A stretch of 40,172 nt of DNA from Chamaesiphon sp. 341R_metabat_111 (GCA_025351825.1 JANXVE010000091.1:1-40172), one strand, 5' to 3'. Positions 1 to 10,064 are shown, counted from the stretch's first letter. Made by a program: numbers and translations. The notes: a model not told the origin generated them from the sequence alone.

Positions 1-117
1 GTTTGTATTGCCTAATGTTTATTTTCACGTAACAACCGCTTACAATATCCTCAGACATTCTGGCGTACCATTAGGTAAACTAGACTTTTTAGGTAAGCCA
101 TAAGTTAGCAACGATCG

Positions 118-148
118 AGGTAGATCGAATCTAACTTTCGATCTACCT
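118..148. terminator. Perfect 12-bp inverted repeat upstream of the first gene
   Basis: AGGTAGATCGAA at 118-129 pairs perfectly with TTCGATCTACCT at 137-148 across a 7-base loop. No clear T-tract follows on either strand, so it may be a terminator for a gene left of the window or a leader structure for the gene at 212. I see no coding sequence in 1-211. Confidence 0.35.
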
Positions 149-211
149 AATGATGAAGTTTCGATTCTCATTCTGAGATGCCGTGCCAACGGCTAGATAA
201 GCAGGTAAATT

Positions 212-733
212 ATGATACACAATTGGGAACTAGCAACTGGACATCAGATATCTGTCGAAAACCAAGGCGCGCAAACCGTTGTCACAATATCCAATACTAG
301 TGCCGGACAGCAACAACGATCGATTAATAGCTTCAATACAGGGATCTGGCTCGTACCACCCGAAATGTCAATTCTCCATGGGAGAGGCTCCGCCAACGAG
401 CCAACTGGCGCGACACTGAAAATTACCACATCTACCGGAGCATCCCTAATTCAGGTACGGGGTAACAGTATTCAGATGCAAAGTTCTCACAGTGGTGAAC
501 ATCGATCGAATACCAGCACCAGCACCAGCTTCACTGCTGGGATGCAACCAATGCAACCCATGCAACCGATGCAAATGGGTAATATGCAGATGAACATGCA
601 GCCAATGGTGATGAAAATGGGCGACATGGAACTAAATATGGGTGCAACTGCTGGCAAAAAGTTTTGCACTCAATGTGGTACTCCAGTAAAATCCGCCGAC
701 AAATTCTGCGCTGGTTGTGGACATAAATTAGAG

Positions 734-739
<6 letters not shown>
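212..739 (+). CDS. Uncharacterised protein with Met-rich linker and C-terminal zinc ribbon
   Basis: The 175-residue protein has three visible parts. Residues 1-100 look like a small beta-rich domain that I cannot assign. Residues 111-143 are strikingly rich in methionine ([10 protein letters not shown] then NMQMNMQPM), a composition found in some copper-binding segments. Residues 150-175 form a zinc ribbon with Cys152/Cys155 and Cys166/Cys169, of the type that ends many bacterial regulatory or membrane-associated proteins. There is no signal peptide or membrane helix, so it is probably cytoplasmic. The stop codon overlaps the convergent aldo/keto reductase gene by 6 bases. Bases 381-396 inside the gene match a dispersed repeat (reverse complement at 10016-10031), so part of the coding sequence (around RGSANE) probably derives from a repeat. 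Function is unknown. Confidence 0.75.
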
Positions 740-1720
<981 letters not shown>

Positions 1721-1775
1721 CTTGCCCGTCTCCTGTAGATCCTTTCGATCATGGTAACAGTTCGGGCGGAATTAG

Positions 1776-1955
1776 CTATTGGGTATAGCCCAACCGCTTG
1801 GCGAGTTGGTAGCCCAATAAAATCCCGACTACGCCGCCGATGATGCTAAACAGAATCCCCATCAGCGAAAATGAATCGTCGCCCCATAGCCCAGGAATAT
1901 AGCTACCGCCAACTGTGCCTAAAAATGACCCAATGCCAATCAGAAATTTAGTCAT
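1776..1955 (-). CDS. Small glycine-rich membrane protein, 59 residues
   Basis: An ATG at 1955 opens a 59-codon frame ending with TAG at 1776. The product begins MTKFLIGIGSFLG, has a short polar loop (GLWGDDSF), then a hydrophobic segment (LMGILFSIIGGVVGILLGYQ) with a GxxxG-like pattern, and ends in a basic AKRLGYTQ tail. This fits two short membrane segments of the kind seen in conserved small cyanobacterial membrane proteins. It lies between the aldo/keto reductase and the RES toxin on the same strand. Function is unknown. Confidence 0.6.
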   Translation of the reverse strand: MTKFLIGIGSFLGTVGGSYIPGLWGDDSFSLMGILFSIIGGVVGILLGYQLAKRLGYTQ

Positions 1956-2032
1956 TCGATTAAAAGATCGTTGCTAGATCTAGAATGCCCTAAAGATCGA
2001 AGGTTCTCTACGAGGATCTGCTACGCTAGGAA

Positions 2033-2488
2033 TTAAGTGCTTTTCTTCCACATCCGACTGTCGAACTGAAACTCCAGCACCTGCTCTGTCTGTAATTGTA
2101 GATCTGGATGTTCGGGATCGATCAAATAATTGTACTCCACTGGAATTATTGCAGAAGGCACCTTCAAGACTGGGTATTCTATTGCTTGGAGCCATTTACG
2201 CCCAATTTCTTGGAGCATTGGGTAAGCAGCGACATCTTGCCAATTGGCTGGTAAATCGGTAATTTCTAAAATTGGCGTGGTATCTGGAATAATGGCACTG
2301 ACACAAGCGAGGGGAATGTCGGTTGTTTCGCTATGTACAAATACTTCGAGGCTAGCCAATGCCAGACTTTCTGACGTGTAAGAAATCTTGTAGCCTTGAG
2401 GGTGCCAACGACCACTAGTATACAGTCCACCGACTCCAGAAAAGACTGTATTGATATGTCTGCGGGCCGCGATCCGCCAAATTCTCAC
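2033..2488 (-). CDS. RES-domain toxin (NAD+ phosphorylase family)
   Basis: A 151-residue RES-domain protein. The family's characteristic elements are visible: GRWHPQG (Arg27), YTSESLALASLE (Tyr37, Glu48) and a C-terminal stretch around LKVPSAI with the conserved Ser. Characterised members (MbcT, Res) deplete NAD+ by phosphorolysis or hydrolysis. The start is a GTG whose first G is the last base of the TAG stop of the upstream gene, so toxin and antitoxin are translationally coupled. The antitoxin comes first, as is usual for this family. Confidence 0.9.
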   Translation of the reverse strand: MRIWRIAARRHINTVFSGVGGLYTSGRWHPQGYKISYTSESLALASLEVFVHSETTDIPLACVSAIIPDTTPILEITDLPANWQDVAAYPMLQEIGRKWLQAIEYPVLKVPSAIIPVEYNYLIDPEHPDLQLQTEQVLEFQFDSRMWKKST

Positions 2489-2868
2489 TAGCTGTAGATT
2501 CCGTATTCAGTGCGATAGAGAATTTCTTCTACTTGTCTGGCTCCTTCGTCAGTGGAGAGTGCTGCTAATGGGGTAATGCCTGACAAGCTATTTTTAGGAG
2601 TTTGGAGCCATTGCAGGGCTTTTTGGGTGTCTTCAAATAGACTAATTGCTTGCTGCGTAATCCGGTTAAATCGATTGAATCGATCGACTACCAGCGGATT
2701 TAAAATCCCGTTGTCTTTTCGTAGACGAGCTTGATTTCTGGGCGAGATCCCAAAAATTTGCTGCCTGAGATTGCTATCTAGTTGAAAGCGTTCGGCAGTT
2801 TCTTCGATCGTACTGTATCGAAGAGAATTTAAAGTAAGTGGTTTTATTGTTGGAGTTGCGATCGACAT
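2488..2868 (-). CDS. MbcA/ParS/Xre-type antitoxin (DUF2384)
   Basis: This is the partner of the RES toxin. The C-terminal half has the DUF2384 signature: ALQWLQTPKNSLSGITPLAAL, then STDEGARQVEEILYRTEYG, which in MbcA-type antitoxins closes over the toxin active site. The N-terminal half, with ETAERFQLDSNLRQQIFG, is an Xre-like helical DNA-binding region. The frame is open up to an ATG at 2913 (141 residues), but the internal ATG at 2868 (MSIATPTIK, 126 residues) is the likelier start because the extra 15 residues are basic and unlike the family. Confidence 0.85.
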   Translation of the reverse strand: MSIATPTIKPLTLNSLRYSTIEETAERFQLDSNLRQQIFGISPRNQARLRKDNGILNPLVVDRFNRFNRITQQAISLFEDTQKALQWLQTPKNSLSGITPLAALSTDEGARQVEEILYRTEYGIYS

Positions 2869-3028
2869 AAACTTTTCTACTTTTTTGCCAGATGTCTTAA
2901 TTATACCTGCCAATTAGCAAATTGTGATGTTGCCCATAGAAGTACAAGACACTCTTCACCAACAAATCCGCCCCATCCCGAACCCGTTATAATTAAGGGA
3001 TAAACCCAGACTGCCCCTAGAGAATACA

Positions 3029-4261
3029 TTGTCCTCATTCCAACTGTGGCTTTACTTAACTCCCCCGATGGCTGGTGCTGTTGTCGGGTATTTTACCAAT
3101 GATGTCGCCATCAAGATGTTGTTTCGCCCCTATACGGCAAAATACATCGGCAAATATCAGCTGCCGTTTACGCCTGGATTGATTCCGAGCAATCAGGAGC
3201 GATTGGCGACACGGATTTCCGATACGATTATGGGTTCGTTGCTGACTCCGGTGGAGCTGCAAAAGATTGCCAAGCGACTGCTGCAAGTGGAACGGGTACA
3301 GGCGGCGATTACTTGGCTGCTGCAATTGGCTCTCGATCGCATCCAGTCCGACAAAGAACAAAAAACTGTTAAGCTACTCTCAAATATTCTCAAGGATCTG
3401 CTCGGTGAATCTTTTCCCCGCTGGTTGCGTGTACTAGCACGGAAGCCGGACTTTCTGGAGCCTCAGCTCAATCAGATCTTCGATCGATTAATTCTCGAGT
3501 TTCAATTAACTGACGGTCAAGCTACTCAGCTATCAAACTGGTTAATCACCACGATCTTACCACCAGAAACGCTGCGGTTAGGGTTGATTGATTTTCTAAC
3601 CGATCGAAATATTCAAGTGATCGATGAAGGTTTACGGGAGCAAAGTAGCGGTACTTATTGGGTCGTTGCTAATTTATTTGGTGTCAAAAATGCCTTAAAT
3701 CGCTTCCGTACTTTCTGTTTAGACGATCGCGACAAAGCAAATAAAATTATTGCCGAACTGATTGTCGCGCTGAACATTCGCAATCGGGGACAGGAATTGC
3801 TTCGCGATCTGACGCTCCAAAATTTACCTGTTTCTACGGTCAAGCAACTCAAGAAAACTCTCAGCGATAGCGTCCGCAGCTATATGCAAACCAAAGGAAT
3901 CGAATTTATTCAAGAGTTGGCAGATTCGATCGATTGGGACGGGATTGCTAATGTGGCGATTGGTAGGCTGCGAAGTTCGGCGGTTTTGACATCATCATTG
4001 GATGTGGTCAGTGAGGAATTAGCGATCATTATCGATCGCTATTTAGAGCGCGATCTCGAACAAATTGTGACTCAGGTAATTCCGATTTTGAGTATCGACC
4101 AAGTAATTATCGATCGGGTGAGAGCGACTTCTCCCGCCGATCTCGAAGCGGGAATCCAAGGTATTGTCAAAAGCGAACTTCAAGGGATCGTCAATCTGGG
4201 CGGCGTGCTTGGTTTTATTGTCGGTTTGATGCAGACAGCCTTTCTGTGGTTTCAAAATTAA
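3029..4261 (+). CDS. DUF445 family membrane protein
   Basis: A 410-residue DUF445 protein (YheB-like). It begins with a membrane helix ([23 protein letters not shown]), followed by the family's highly conserved LFRPY and [15 protein letters not shown] motifs. A long helical cytoplasmic or periplasmic region follows, and a closing membrane segment ([19 protein letters not shown]) ends the protein. The likely start is TTG at 3029. The first internal ATG at 3068 would delete half of the first helix. The molecular role of the family is unknown; homologues are widespread in cyanobacteria and Firmicutes. Confidence 0.88.
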   Translation: MSSFQLWLYLTPPMAGAVVGYFTNDVAIKMLFRPYTAKYIGKYQLPFTPGLIPSNQERLATRISDTIMGSLLTPVELQKIAKRLLQVERVQAAITWLLQLALDRIQSDKEQKTVKLLSNILKDLLGESFPRWLRVLARKPDFLEPQLNQIFDRLILEFQLTDGQATQLSNWLITTILPPETLRLGLIDFLTDRNIQVIDEGLREQSSGTYWVVANLFGVKNALNRFRTFCLDDRDKANKIIAELIVALNIRNRGQELLRDLTLQNLPVSTVKQLKKTLSDSVRSYMQTKGIEFIQELADSIDWDGIANVAIGRLRSSAVLTSSLDVVSEELAIIIDRYLERDLEQIVTQVIPILSIDQVIIDRVRATSPADLEAGIQGIVKSELQGIVNLGGVLGFIVGLMQTAFLWFQN

Positions 4262-4582
4262 GCACTATCCACCATCCACTATTCACTTTGTTTTGATGCA
4301 AGATATGAGAAATCGCATAATCTGTGAAACTCATCCCAATCGACAACTTAAGGATTAATTAAGTTTTCCACTTCAGCAAGACTGCTATGTTTTAAATACT
4401 GGAGAACTTTAATTTACTTATTTACGTCTAGATTTTTGAGGCATCGGAGTAGTAGTAACTCACGAGTTGGGACTACTGCGCCACATGAGCCGAAATCTAC
4501 GCACCTACCACCAATCTATCCACCAAGATTAGGGTGGAAAAGGTTTTGTTAGCCACTCGATCGGAGGAGTTAAATTAAACTC
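4262..4582. other. Intergenic leader of the sigma factor gene
   Basis: About 320 bases without a gene. It holds an imperfect hairpin at 4451-4477 (GTAGTAACT / AGTT-GGG-ACTAC with a 3-base bulge) and a GGAGGAG purine run about 13-17 bases before the ATG at 4583, a rather long ribosome-binding spacing. A structured, regulated 5' leader is plausible for a stress sigma factor, but no known riboswitch is recognisable. Confidence 0.4.
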
Positions 4583-5560
4583 ATGCCTAGTATTAAAAAT
4601 CACACGATCGCTCAACCGAGATCTACTACAGATACAGTGCGGAGCTATCTACATGAAATTGGTCGCGTGCCCCTGCTTTCTCACGAACAAGAGATTTGCT
4701 ACGGCAAGCAAGTACAGCAAATGATGGTGCTCCAAGCCCTCAAGCAGAGCCTAGAACAGACTTTAGATCGCCCCCCGACCAGAATAGAGTGGGCGAGTGA
4801 ATCGACGCTTTCAGAGACTGAACTCGATCGAGCCTTGCAATTAGGACATCATGCCAAGCAGAAAATGATCGAGGCGAATCTGCGGCTGGTAGTAGCCATT
4901 GCCAAAAAATATCAAAAGCGGAACCTAGACTTTCTGGACTTGATTCAAGAAGGTTCGCTAGGATTGGAACGGGGAGTCGAAAAATTCGATCCGACCAGGG
5001 GCTATAAGTTTTCTACTTATGCCTACTGGTGGATTCGTCAGGCAATTACTCGCGCCATCGCCCAACAGGGTCGATCGATCCGTCTACCCATTCATATTAC
5101 CGAAAAACTCAACAAAATCAAAAAAACCCAGCGAGAACTCTCCCAACAACTGGGACGCAGTGCCACATCAACCGAAATCGCCACCGCTCTAGAAATCGAA
5201 CCCGCCCAGATTCGCGACTATCTGACTATCTCCCGTCAACCAATCTCCCTCGATGCCAAAGTCGGCGATAGACAGGACACCGAACTCTCCGAACTGCTCG
5301 AAGACGGTGGCATTTCCCCAGAGAAATACACAGTCCAGGAATCTCTCCGCCAAGAACTCCAATCCACCCTGGAAGAACTCACCCATCAACAGCGGGATGT
5401 GATTAGGTTACGGTTTGGGTTGGAAGGTGGTACCGAGCTATCCCTCGCCAAGGTTGGCGAAATTCTCAATCTCAGTCGCGAGCGAGTCAGGCAGCTAGAG
5501 CATCAAGCCCTAGCCCACTTCCGTCGTCACAGCAGCTTTCGCGACTATGTAGCAAGTTAG
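4583..5560 (+). CDS. Group 2 RNA polymerase sigma-70 factor
   Basis: A 325-residue sigma factor of the RpoD/SigA family that lacks region 1.1, as expected for non-essential group 2 factors (SigB/C/D/E type). Region 1.2 is [16 protein letters not shown]. Region 2 runs from ANLRLVVAIAKKY through [19 protein letters not shown] to [16 protein letters not shown] (core binding, -10 recognition). Region 3 contains IRLPIHITEKLNKIKK. Region 4 ends in a helix-turn-helix, VGEILNLSRERVRQLEHQAL, for -35 recognition. It probably redirects transcription under stress or nutrient change. A second, similar factor begins at 39727. Confidence 0.95.
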   Translation: MPSIKNHTIAQPRSTTDTVRSYLHEIGRVPLLSHEQEICYGKQVQQMMVLQALKQSLEQTLDRPPTRIEWASESTLSETELDRALQLGHHAKQKMIEANLRLVVAIAKKYQKRNLDFLDLIQEGSLGLERGVEKFDPTRGYKFSTYAYWWIRQAITRAIAQQGRSIRLPIHITEKLNKIKKTQRELSQQLGRSATSTEIATALEIEPAQIRDYLTISRQPISLDAKVGDRQDTELSELLEDGGISPEKYTVQESLRQELQSTLEELTHQQRDVIRLRFGLEGGTELSLAKVGEILNLSRERVRQLEHQALAHFRRHSSFRDYVAS

Positions 5561-5584
5561 GTTCGATCTAGAAGAGTTGTTAAT

Positions 5585-5797
5585 CTTACAGCTTGCACCA
5601 GCGACGCGCGCTCCTCGGCTCTGCCGAGGGTTTAGCGCGTCAAGACAGTATAAAAATATTAGTGATTAGCGGAGATCTTAGGGTACCCTGGATCTACGCT
5701 AAGGGACTTGCATGGAAATAACATCCCAGATATTTGTGGGTTTATTAAATTGCAAGTCCCTAAGCAATAGCATATTTAGGCTGGTGCAAGCTGTGAG
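5585..5797. repeat. MITE-like element with 18-bp terminal inverted repeats
   Basis: Bases 5585-5602 (CTTACAGCTTGCACCAGC) and 5780-5797 are inverted copies matching at 17 of 18 positions, bounding a roughly 213-bp non-coding element. Inside are two more palindromes: GACGCGC at 5603-5609 with GCGCGTC at 5635-5641 enclosing CTCGGC-TCT-GCCGAG, and a 15-bp pair at 5698-5712 / 5751-5765 around GGGACTTGCA (14 of 15 paired). No reading frame of note and no obvious target-site duplication. It fills most of the gap between the sigma factor and the methyltransferase. Confidence 0.6.
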
Positions 5798-5848
5798 CAG
5801 ATTTAGATCCGCTCGTTGGCAAAACGCTAAAATTAATGTTTGCGCTTA

Positions 5849-6790
5849 ATGAATTTACTCTTTTCGATACTGGGAATCATCGTAGCACTGCTGGCGATCG
5901 GGATTACTGTTTATTTGCTCACAGCTCGCCCCTATCAAACATCTGACTCTGTAGCCACCTCCTATGATGAATGGACAGAAGATGGAATTTTAGAATACTA
6001 TTGGGGCGAACATATTCATTTAGGACACTATGGTTCGCCACCACGACAAAAAGATTTTCTGGCGGCAAAGGCTGATTTCGTGCATGAAATGGTGCGATGG
6101 GGTGGCTTAGATAAATTATCACCAAATACCACCGTGTTAGATGTTGGTTGCGGTATTGGTGGTAGTAGTCGAATTCTGGCGAAAGAGTATGGGTTTGCAG
6201 TCACCGGAATTACCATTAGCCCCGGACAAGTCAAGCGCGCTCAGGCACTCACGCCTGAAGGTGTAAGTGCTCAGTTTAAGGTGGATGATGCGATGGCTCT
6301 ATCCTTCCCTGATGCCAGTTTTGATGTAGTGTGGTCGATCGAGGCTGGCCCTCACATGCCCGATAAAGCCGTCTTCGCCAGAGAATTGATGCGGGTACTC
6401 AAGCCAGGTGGGGTACTGGTTGTAGCCGACTGGAATCAACGTGACGATCGTCAAATTCCGCTCAATTTCTGGGAAAAGCCCGTGATGCAGCAGCTCCTCG
6501 ATCAGTGGTCGCATCCGGCGTTTTCGAGCATTGAGGGTTTCTCTGAGCTATTAGCGGAAACAGGGCTAGTAGAAGGGCATGTAACTACCGCAGATTGGAC
6601 AGTTCAGACTCTACCTTCTTGGATTGATTCGGTGTGGCAGGGGATTGCACGTCCAGTGGGATTAATCAGTTTTGGGTTTGCTGGATTTATCAAATCACTG
6701 CGGGAAGTGCCAACTATTTTATTGATGCGCCTAGCCTTTGGTGCGGGTTTATGCCGATTTGGGATGTTTCGGGCATTGCGTTCTAATTAA
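5849..6790 (+). CDS. 2-methyl-6-phytyl(solanesyl)-1,4-benzoquinone methyltransferase
   Basis: A SAM-dependent methyltransferase of 313 residues. It closely resembles, from memory, the Synechocystis sll0418 enzyme that methylates MPBQ/MSBQ in tocopherol and plastoquinone synthesis. Shared features are an N-terminal membrane helix followed by LLTARPYQTSDSVA, then TEDGILEYYWGEHIHLGHYG, the SAM-binding motif VLDVGCGIGGSSR (about residues 96-108), WSIEAGPHMPDK, VADWNQRDDRQIPLNFWEKP, and a C-terminal amphipathic stretch ending CRFGMFRA. The ATG at 5849 gives the expected N-terminus; an in-frame TTG at 5840 adds only three residues. The product acts at the thylakoid or inner membrane. Confidence 0.9.
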   Translation: MNLLFSILGIIVALLAIGITVYLLTARPYQTSDSVATSYDEWTEDGILEYYWGEHIHLGHYGSPPRQKDFLAAKADFVHEMVRWGGLDKLSPNTTVLDVGCGIGGSSRILAKEYGFAVTGITISPGQVKRAQALTPEGVSAQFKVDDAMALSFPDASFDVVWSIEAGPHMPDKAVFARELMRVLKPGGVLVVADWNQRDDRQIPLNFWEKPVMQQLLDQWSHPAFSSIEGFSELLAETGLVEGHVTTADWTVQTLPSWIDSVWQGIARPVGLISFGFAGFIKSLREVPTILLMRLAFGAGLCRFGMFRALRSN

Positions 6791-6928
6791 TTCATTCCAC
6801 TTACTCTACGTGTGATCCCAATCTGGCTTAATCGATTTGCGACTATTGAGGAACCGATCGATCTGACTTGAACTCTGACTAAAATTAGCCTAGAAACTAA
6901 AGTCTTGGCTCACGATCCAAAGTCCGCC

Positions 6929-6961
6929 TAAAGCTGTACTAAATTTATCAGTACAGCTTTA
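6929..6961. terminator. Perfect 12-bp stem downstream of the methyltransferase
   Basis: TAAAGCTGTACT (6929-6940) and AGTACAGCTTTA (6950-6961) pair perfectly over a 9-base loop. It lies between the convergent methyltransferase and aldolase genes and may terminate or stabilise the methyltransferase transcript, although no long T-run follows. Confidence 0.45.
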
Positions 6962-6980
6962 GCTGTACTTTGCATCACTA

Positions 6981-7036
6981 GCAGCGGCGTTTTTATTCGG
7001 GGGTTCCCCCCGAATAAAAAAACGACAAGACAGCAG
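6981..7036. repeat. Dispersed palindromic element, copy 1 (terminator-like)
   Basis: GTTTTTATTCGGGGG and CCCCCGAATAAAAA form a perfect hairpin with A/T-rich flanks, suitable as a terminator for the aldolase gene arriving from the right. The same block, GCGGCGTTTTTATTC through AACGACAAGACA, recurs in reverse orientation at 37038-37094 with few differences, so it is a mobile or dispersed repeat family rather than only a terminator. Confidence 0.65.
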
Positions 7037-7065
7037 TTTTAACCGCTGACTAATCTGGATTGGAG

Positions 7066-8103
7066 CTAAACTAGAGCCAACTGTCGATCGTTATCGACAG
7101 TATAGGTACCAACACTCGCCGCACTATTGCAAGCCGCCCGATGCGCGAGGATCTTTTGCGCCGCCGCGACATTTGCACTGTCACCACACCACTTATCCAA
7201 TGCCGACTGCTGAATCGCACGAGCATAAGAGAACGTCACCGCCCACGGAGCTTGGGGAAACATCACATTCATTGCATTCAGATGGGCAGCAGCTTGCTCA
7301 TTTGTTTGCCCCCCAGACAAGAAAGCAATTCCCGCCACTGTGGGTGGAACTTCCTGCATCAGGGTATTAATTGTGGCTGTCGCTACCTCATTTACCGGAG
7401 TTGGTAACAAAGCTGACAATCCGGCAATTACCATACTGGGCTTGAGAATCATCTGTTCTAATTCTACCCCCTGAATTGCAAGCTGAATAAAGACTTCCTT
7501 CAAGGTTGCAGCAGTTACTTCCTGACATCGATCGAGTGTATGATCTCCATCAATTAGTACTTCTGGCTCCACAATCGGTACCAATCCATTCGCCTGACAA
7601 ATCGCCGCATACCGCGCCAAAGCATCGGCATTTGCCTCAATACAAGCTGCACTCGGAATATCCGCCCCAATCGTAATCACTGCCCGCCACTTGGCAAACC
7701 GCGCGCCCAGCTTGTAATACTCACTCACGCGATCCGCCAAACCATCCAAACCCTCGGTAACTAGTTCGTCAGGATGTCCATCAAATGGCTTGGTACCACC
7801 ATCGACTTTAATCCCTGGAATCATCCCCAATCCCTGCATCATACTGACAAATGATTCGCCTGTAGAGCTTGATTGTTTAATCGTCTCATCAAACAAAATT
7901 GCCCCGCTGATAAAGTTGTTGAGATTTGGCGTAGTTAAAATTAGTTCACGATAAGCACGGCGGTTTTCCGCTGTCGGCGCAATGCCCAGCTTTTCAAACC
8001 GCTTGTTACAAGTGCCATTACTTTCATCCATTGCCAAAATCCCTTTCCCCTTAGCTACTAGAGCTGTGGCGGTAGTCTGTAATTCTTGGGTATATGTACT
8101 CAT
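7066..8103 (-). CDS. fda: Class I fructose-bisphosphate aldolase
   Basis: A 345-residue class I (Schiff-base) aldolase, which cleaves or forms fructose-1,6-bisphosphate in glycolysis and the Calvin cycle without a metal. The catalytic set is visible: Asp26 in LAMDESNGTC, Lys99 in GIKVDGG, Lys139 in FAKWR, Glu179/Glu181 in VEPEVLIDG, and the Schiff-base Lys221 in LKPSM. Length matches the family. Many cyanobacteria also carry a class II enzyme as the main aldolase, so this may be the secondary, stress-related one. The gene stands alone, with the palindromic repeat downstream. Confidence 0.95.
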   Translation of the reverse strand: MSTYTQELQTTATALVAKGKGILAMDESNGTCNKRFEKLGIAPTAENRRAYRELILTTPNLNNFISGAILFDETIKQSSSTGESFVSMMQGLGMIPGIKVDGGTKPFDGHPDELVTEGLDGLADRVSEYYKLGARFAKWRAVITIGADIPSAACIEANADALARYAAICQANGLVPIVEPEVLIDGDHTLDRCQEVTAATLKEVFIQLAIQGVELEQMILKPSMVIAGLSALLPTPVNEVATATINTLMQEVPPTVAGIAFLSGGQTNEQAAAHLNAMNVMFPQAPWAVTFSYARAIQQSALDKWCGDSANVAAAQKILAHRAACNSAASVGTYTVDNDRQLALV

Positions 8104-8207
8104 TTGTAATAACTCCGCAATTTTTGACTTACTTCGATCTTAACAACAAGATTCAGATCGCCACTAAAAACTAATAACTAAAAACTAACAACGATCGGCA
8201 TTAGTCT

Positions 8208-8975
8208 CTAGAGTAAATCAGGATCTTCGCCCAGCTCCCGTAGCCGCTCCGCTAATCGTTCAGCTCTGATGCGCTGAGATTCGGCGCGTTGAGATTCAGC
8301 TTCGGCGCGTTGAGATTCAGCTTCCGCCTGTTGTTGGGCTACCTCCTCTGGCAGTAATACCAGTGCGCCAGTTGAGTCATAAAACCGGAGCCAGCTTAGT
8401 GTTTCTCGATCGATTGTCCCCTGCCAAGTTCCCAACCATAGCCCCAATTTCTCACACCAGAGCCAGCCGCGTTCGTCGGGAACGATGGTTCGATATGTGT
8501 CGCTGCGATGCCATCCCAGTAGTGAGGTAGGATCGAAGGGGTTGTAAACAAAGTAATCTTGAGTTTTGAATACTCGATCGTACAAGTCCTTTTTGAGTCC
8601 CAGATCCACGTTGGCGGTACTCGGTGACATCAGTTCGACGATCGTATCAGGATAGCGTCCCTCTTCTTCCCAGACTACCCAGCCTAGCCGCTCCCGCTCA
8701 CCATCGACATCCAATACTACAAAAAAGTCTGGACCCCTAAAGTCGCGATTTTTGACTTGGGTACTGCTGTAATAGATGAACATATTTCCGCCGACATAAA
8801 AGTCCGTCTGCTCGGCGCGGTATTGCTGATAGGAGCGAATCAGGACATTCATCGCTACTCGATGTTGGTTGGTTTCCAAGGATTCTCCATCGTCAAAAAT
8901 TAGATCTGTAGGTGGTAAGGGCGGATTCCAGCTATCGGGTGTGGCAGTAGTCTGTGCTGTAACTGTATTAACCAT
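8208..8975 (-). CDS. Uma2 family endonuclease-fold protein (DUF820)
   Basis: A 255-residue member of the Uma2/DUF820 family, which has a PD-(D/E)xK nuclease-like fold and is hugely expanded in cyanobacteria. Family marks are PPTDLIFDDGESLETNQH, FVVLDVDGERERLGWVVWEE (acidic core), PDTIVELMSPSTANVDLGLKKDLYDR and YFVYNP. The C-terminus is a charged coiled coil built from repeats of AEAESQR. ATG at 8975 is preferred to the TTG at 8990. The biological role of the family is not established; some copies sit in mobile regions. Confidence 0.85.
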   Translation of the reverse strand: MVNTVTAQTTATPDSWNPPLPPTDLIFDDGESLETNQHRVAMNVLIRSYQQYRAEQTDFYVGGNMFIYYSSTQVKNRDFRGPDFFVVLDVDGERERLGWVVWEEEGRYPDTIVELMSPSTANVDLGLKKDLYDRVFKTQDYFVYNPFDPTSLLGWHRSDTYRTIVPDERGWLWCEKLGLWLGTWQGTIDRETLSWLRFYDSTGALVLLPEEVAQQQAEAESQRAEAESQRAESQRIRAERLAERLRELGEDPDLL

Positions 8976-9098
8976 CGTGTGTGCCAACAAGAAAGGTCTG
9001 TAATTATATTTTACCGCTCGATCGTGACGATCTCCCAGGTTTAGTAAGCTCGACCACCATTAAGGGGTTCGCGTAGCTGCGTTCGAGATTAGTTATTT

Positions 9099-9941
9099 CT
9101 AATTTTTTGCAGATTGAGCTAATAAACCATGTTTGGGTGCGAAAATCATCGCGATGATGAATAGTAGGGTTTGGACAACGACAATACAGCCGCCAGTGGA
9201 GCCGTCAATATGATAACTAACATAGGTGCCCATTACACTTGAAAATACGCCACTCGCCATCGCAATTAGCGTCATGTGGTCGAAATTATCGCTTAAGAGA
9301 TATGCAGTTGCACCTGGAGTTACTAGCATGGCAACAACTAAAATAATCCCGACAGTTTGCAGTCCAGCTACAGCCGTTAGGGATAGTAATGAGAGGAGAA
9401 CATAGTAGAGAAAAGTTGTGTTTAAACCGATCGATCGAGCATGGGTAGAGTCAAAACAAAACAGGATTAAATCCTTACGGAGAACTGCGAGGGTTCCCAG
9501 GGTAATCACACTAATAATTACAGTTTGGATAATATCATCATTGGAGATACCCAAGACGTTTCCAAATAGAATATGGGTGAGATCGATCTCACTTTTAACC
9601 TTAGAAATCAAGACTAATCCTAAAGCAAAGAAACCTGTAAACACCAATCCAATTACAGTATCCTCCTTAATCCTAGTCGTTGCCTTCACAAATCCGATCG
9701 CAATTACCGAACCCACTCCAAAGGCAAATGCACCAATTGCTAGTGGAATATTCAGAATATAAGCAATTACCACCCCAGGCATCACCGCATGAGAAACAGC
9801 ATCACCCATCAATGCCCAACCTTTTAAAGTCATATAGCAAGAAAGAGCCGAACACACAATGCCAACTAGGGCACTAACCAAAATCGCCTTCACCATGAAT
9901 TCATGCTGTAAAGGTGCGACAAACCACTGAATTATATCCAT
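9099..9941 (-). CDS. mntB: Manganese ABC transporter permease MntB
   Basis: A 280-residue ABC-3 family metal permease with about eight hydrophobic helices. The cytoplasmic coupling region has SCYMTLKGWALMGDAVSHAVMPGVV, the conserved signature of Mn/Zn permeases. It is the last gene of the mntC-mntA-mntB operon on the minus strand, 123 bases after mntA. In Synechocystis the same order encodes a Mn importer used when manganese is scarce. Assignment to Mn rather than Zn rests mainly on the binding protein. Confidence 0.9.
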   Translation of the reverse strand: MDIIQWFVAPLQHEFMVKAILVSALVGIVCSALSCYMTLKGWALMGDAVSHAVMPGVVIAYILNIPLAIGAFAFGVGSVIAIGFVKATTRIKEDTVIGLVFTGFFALGLVLISKVKSEIDLTHILFGNVLGISNDDIIQTVIISVITLGTLAVLRKDLILFCFDSTHARSIGLNTTFLYYVLLSLLSLTAVAGLQTVGIILVVAMLVTPGATAYLLSDNFDHMTLIAMASGVFSSVMGTYVSYHIDGSTGGCIVVVQTLLFIIAMIFAPKHGLLAQSAKN

Positions 9942-9994
9942 TTAGATTAATTGATAATTGATAGTTGATAATCGATCGCTAATATTATCAGATC

Positions 9995-10050
9995 TGTAGG
10001 TTGGGTTGAAGAATGTTGGCGGAGCCTCTCCGTCAGGAGACAACCCAACA
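9995..10050. repeat. Dispersed repeat GTAGGTTGGGTTGAAG... with inverted CAACCCAACA end
   Basis: TAGGTTGGGTTGAAG near 9998-10012 and CAACCCAACA at 10041-10050 are inverted ends around GGCGGAGCCTCTCC, which matches (reverse complement) bases 381-396. A related element starting with the same 15 bases occurs at 28235. It lies between mntA and mntB. Confidence 0.55.
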
Positions 10051-10064
10051 CACTTATCGATTGA

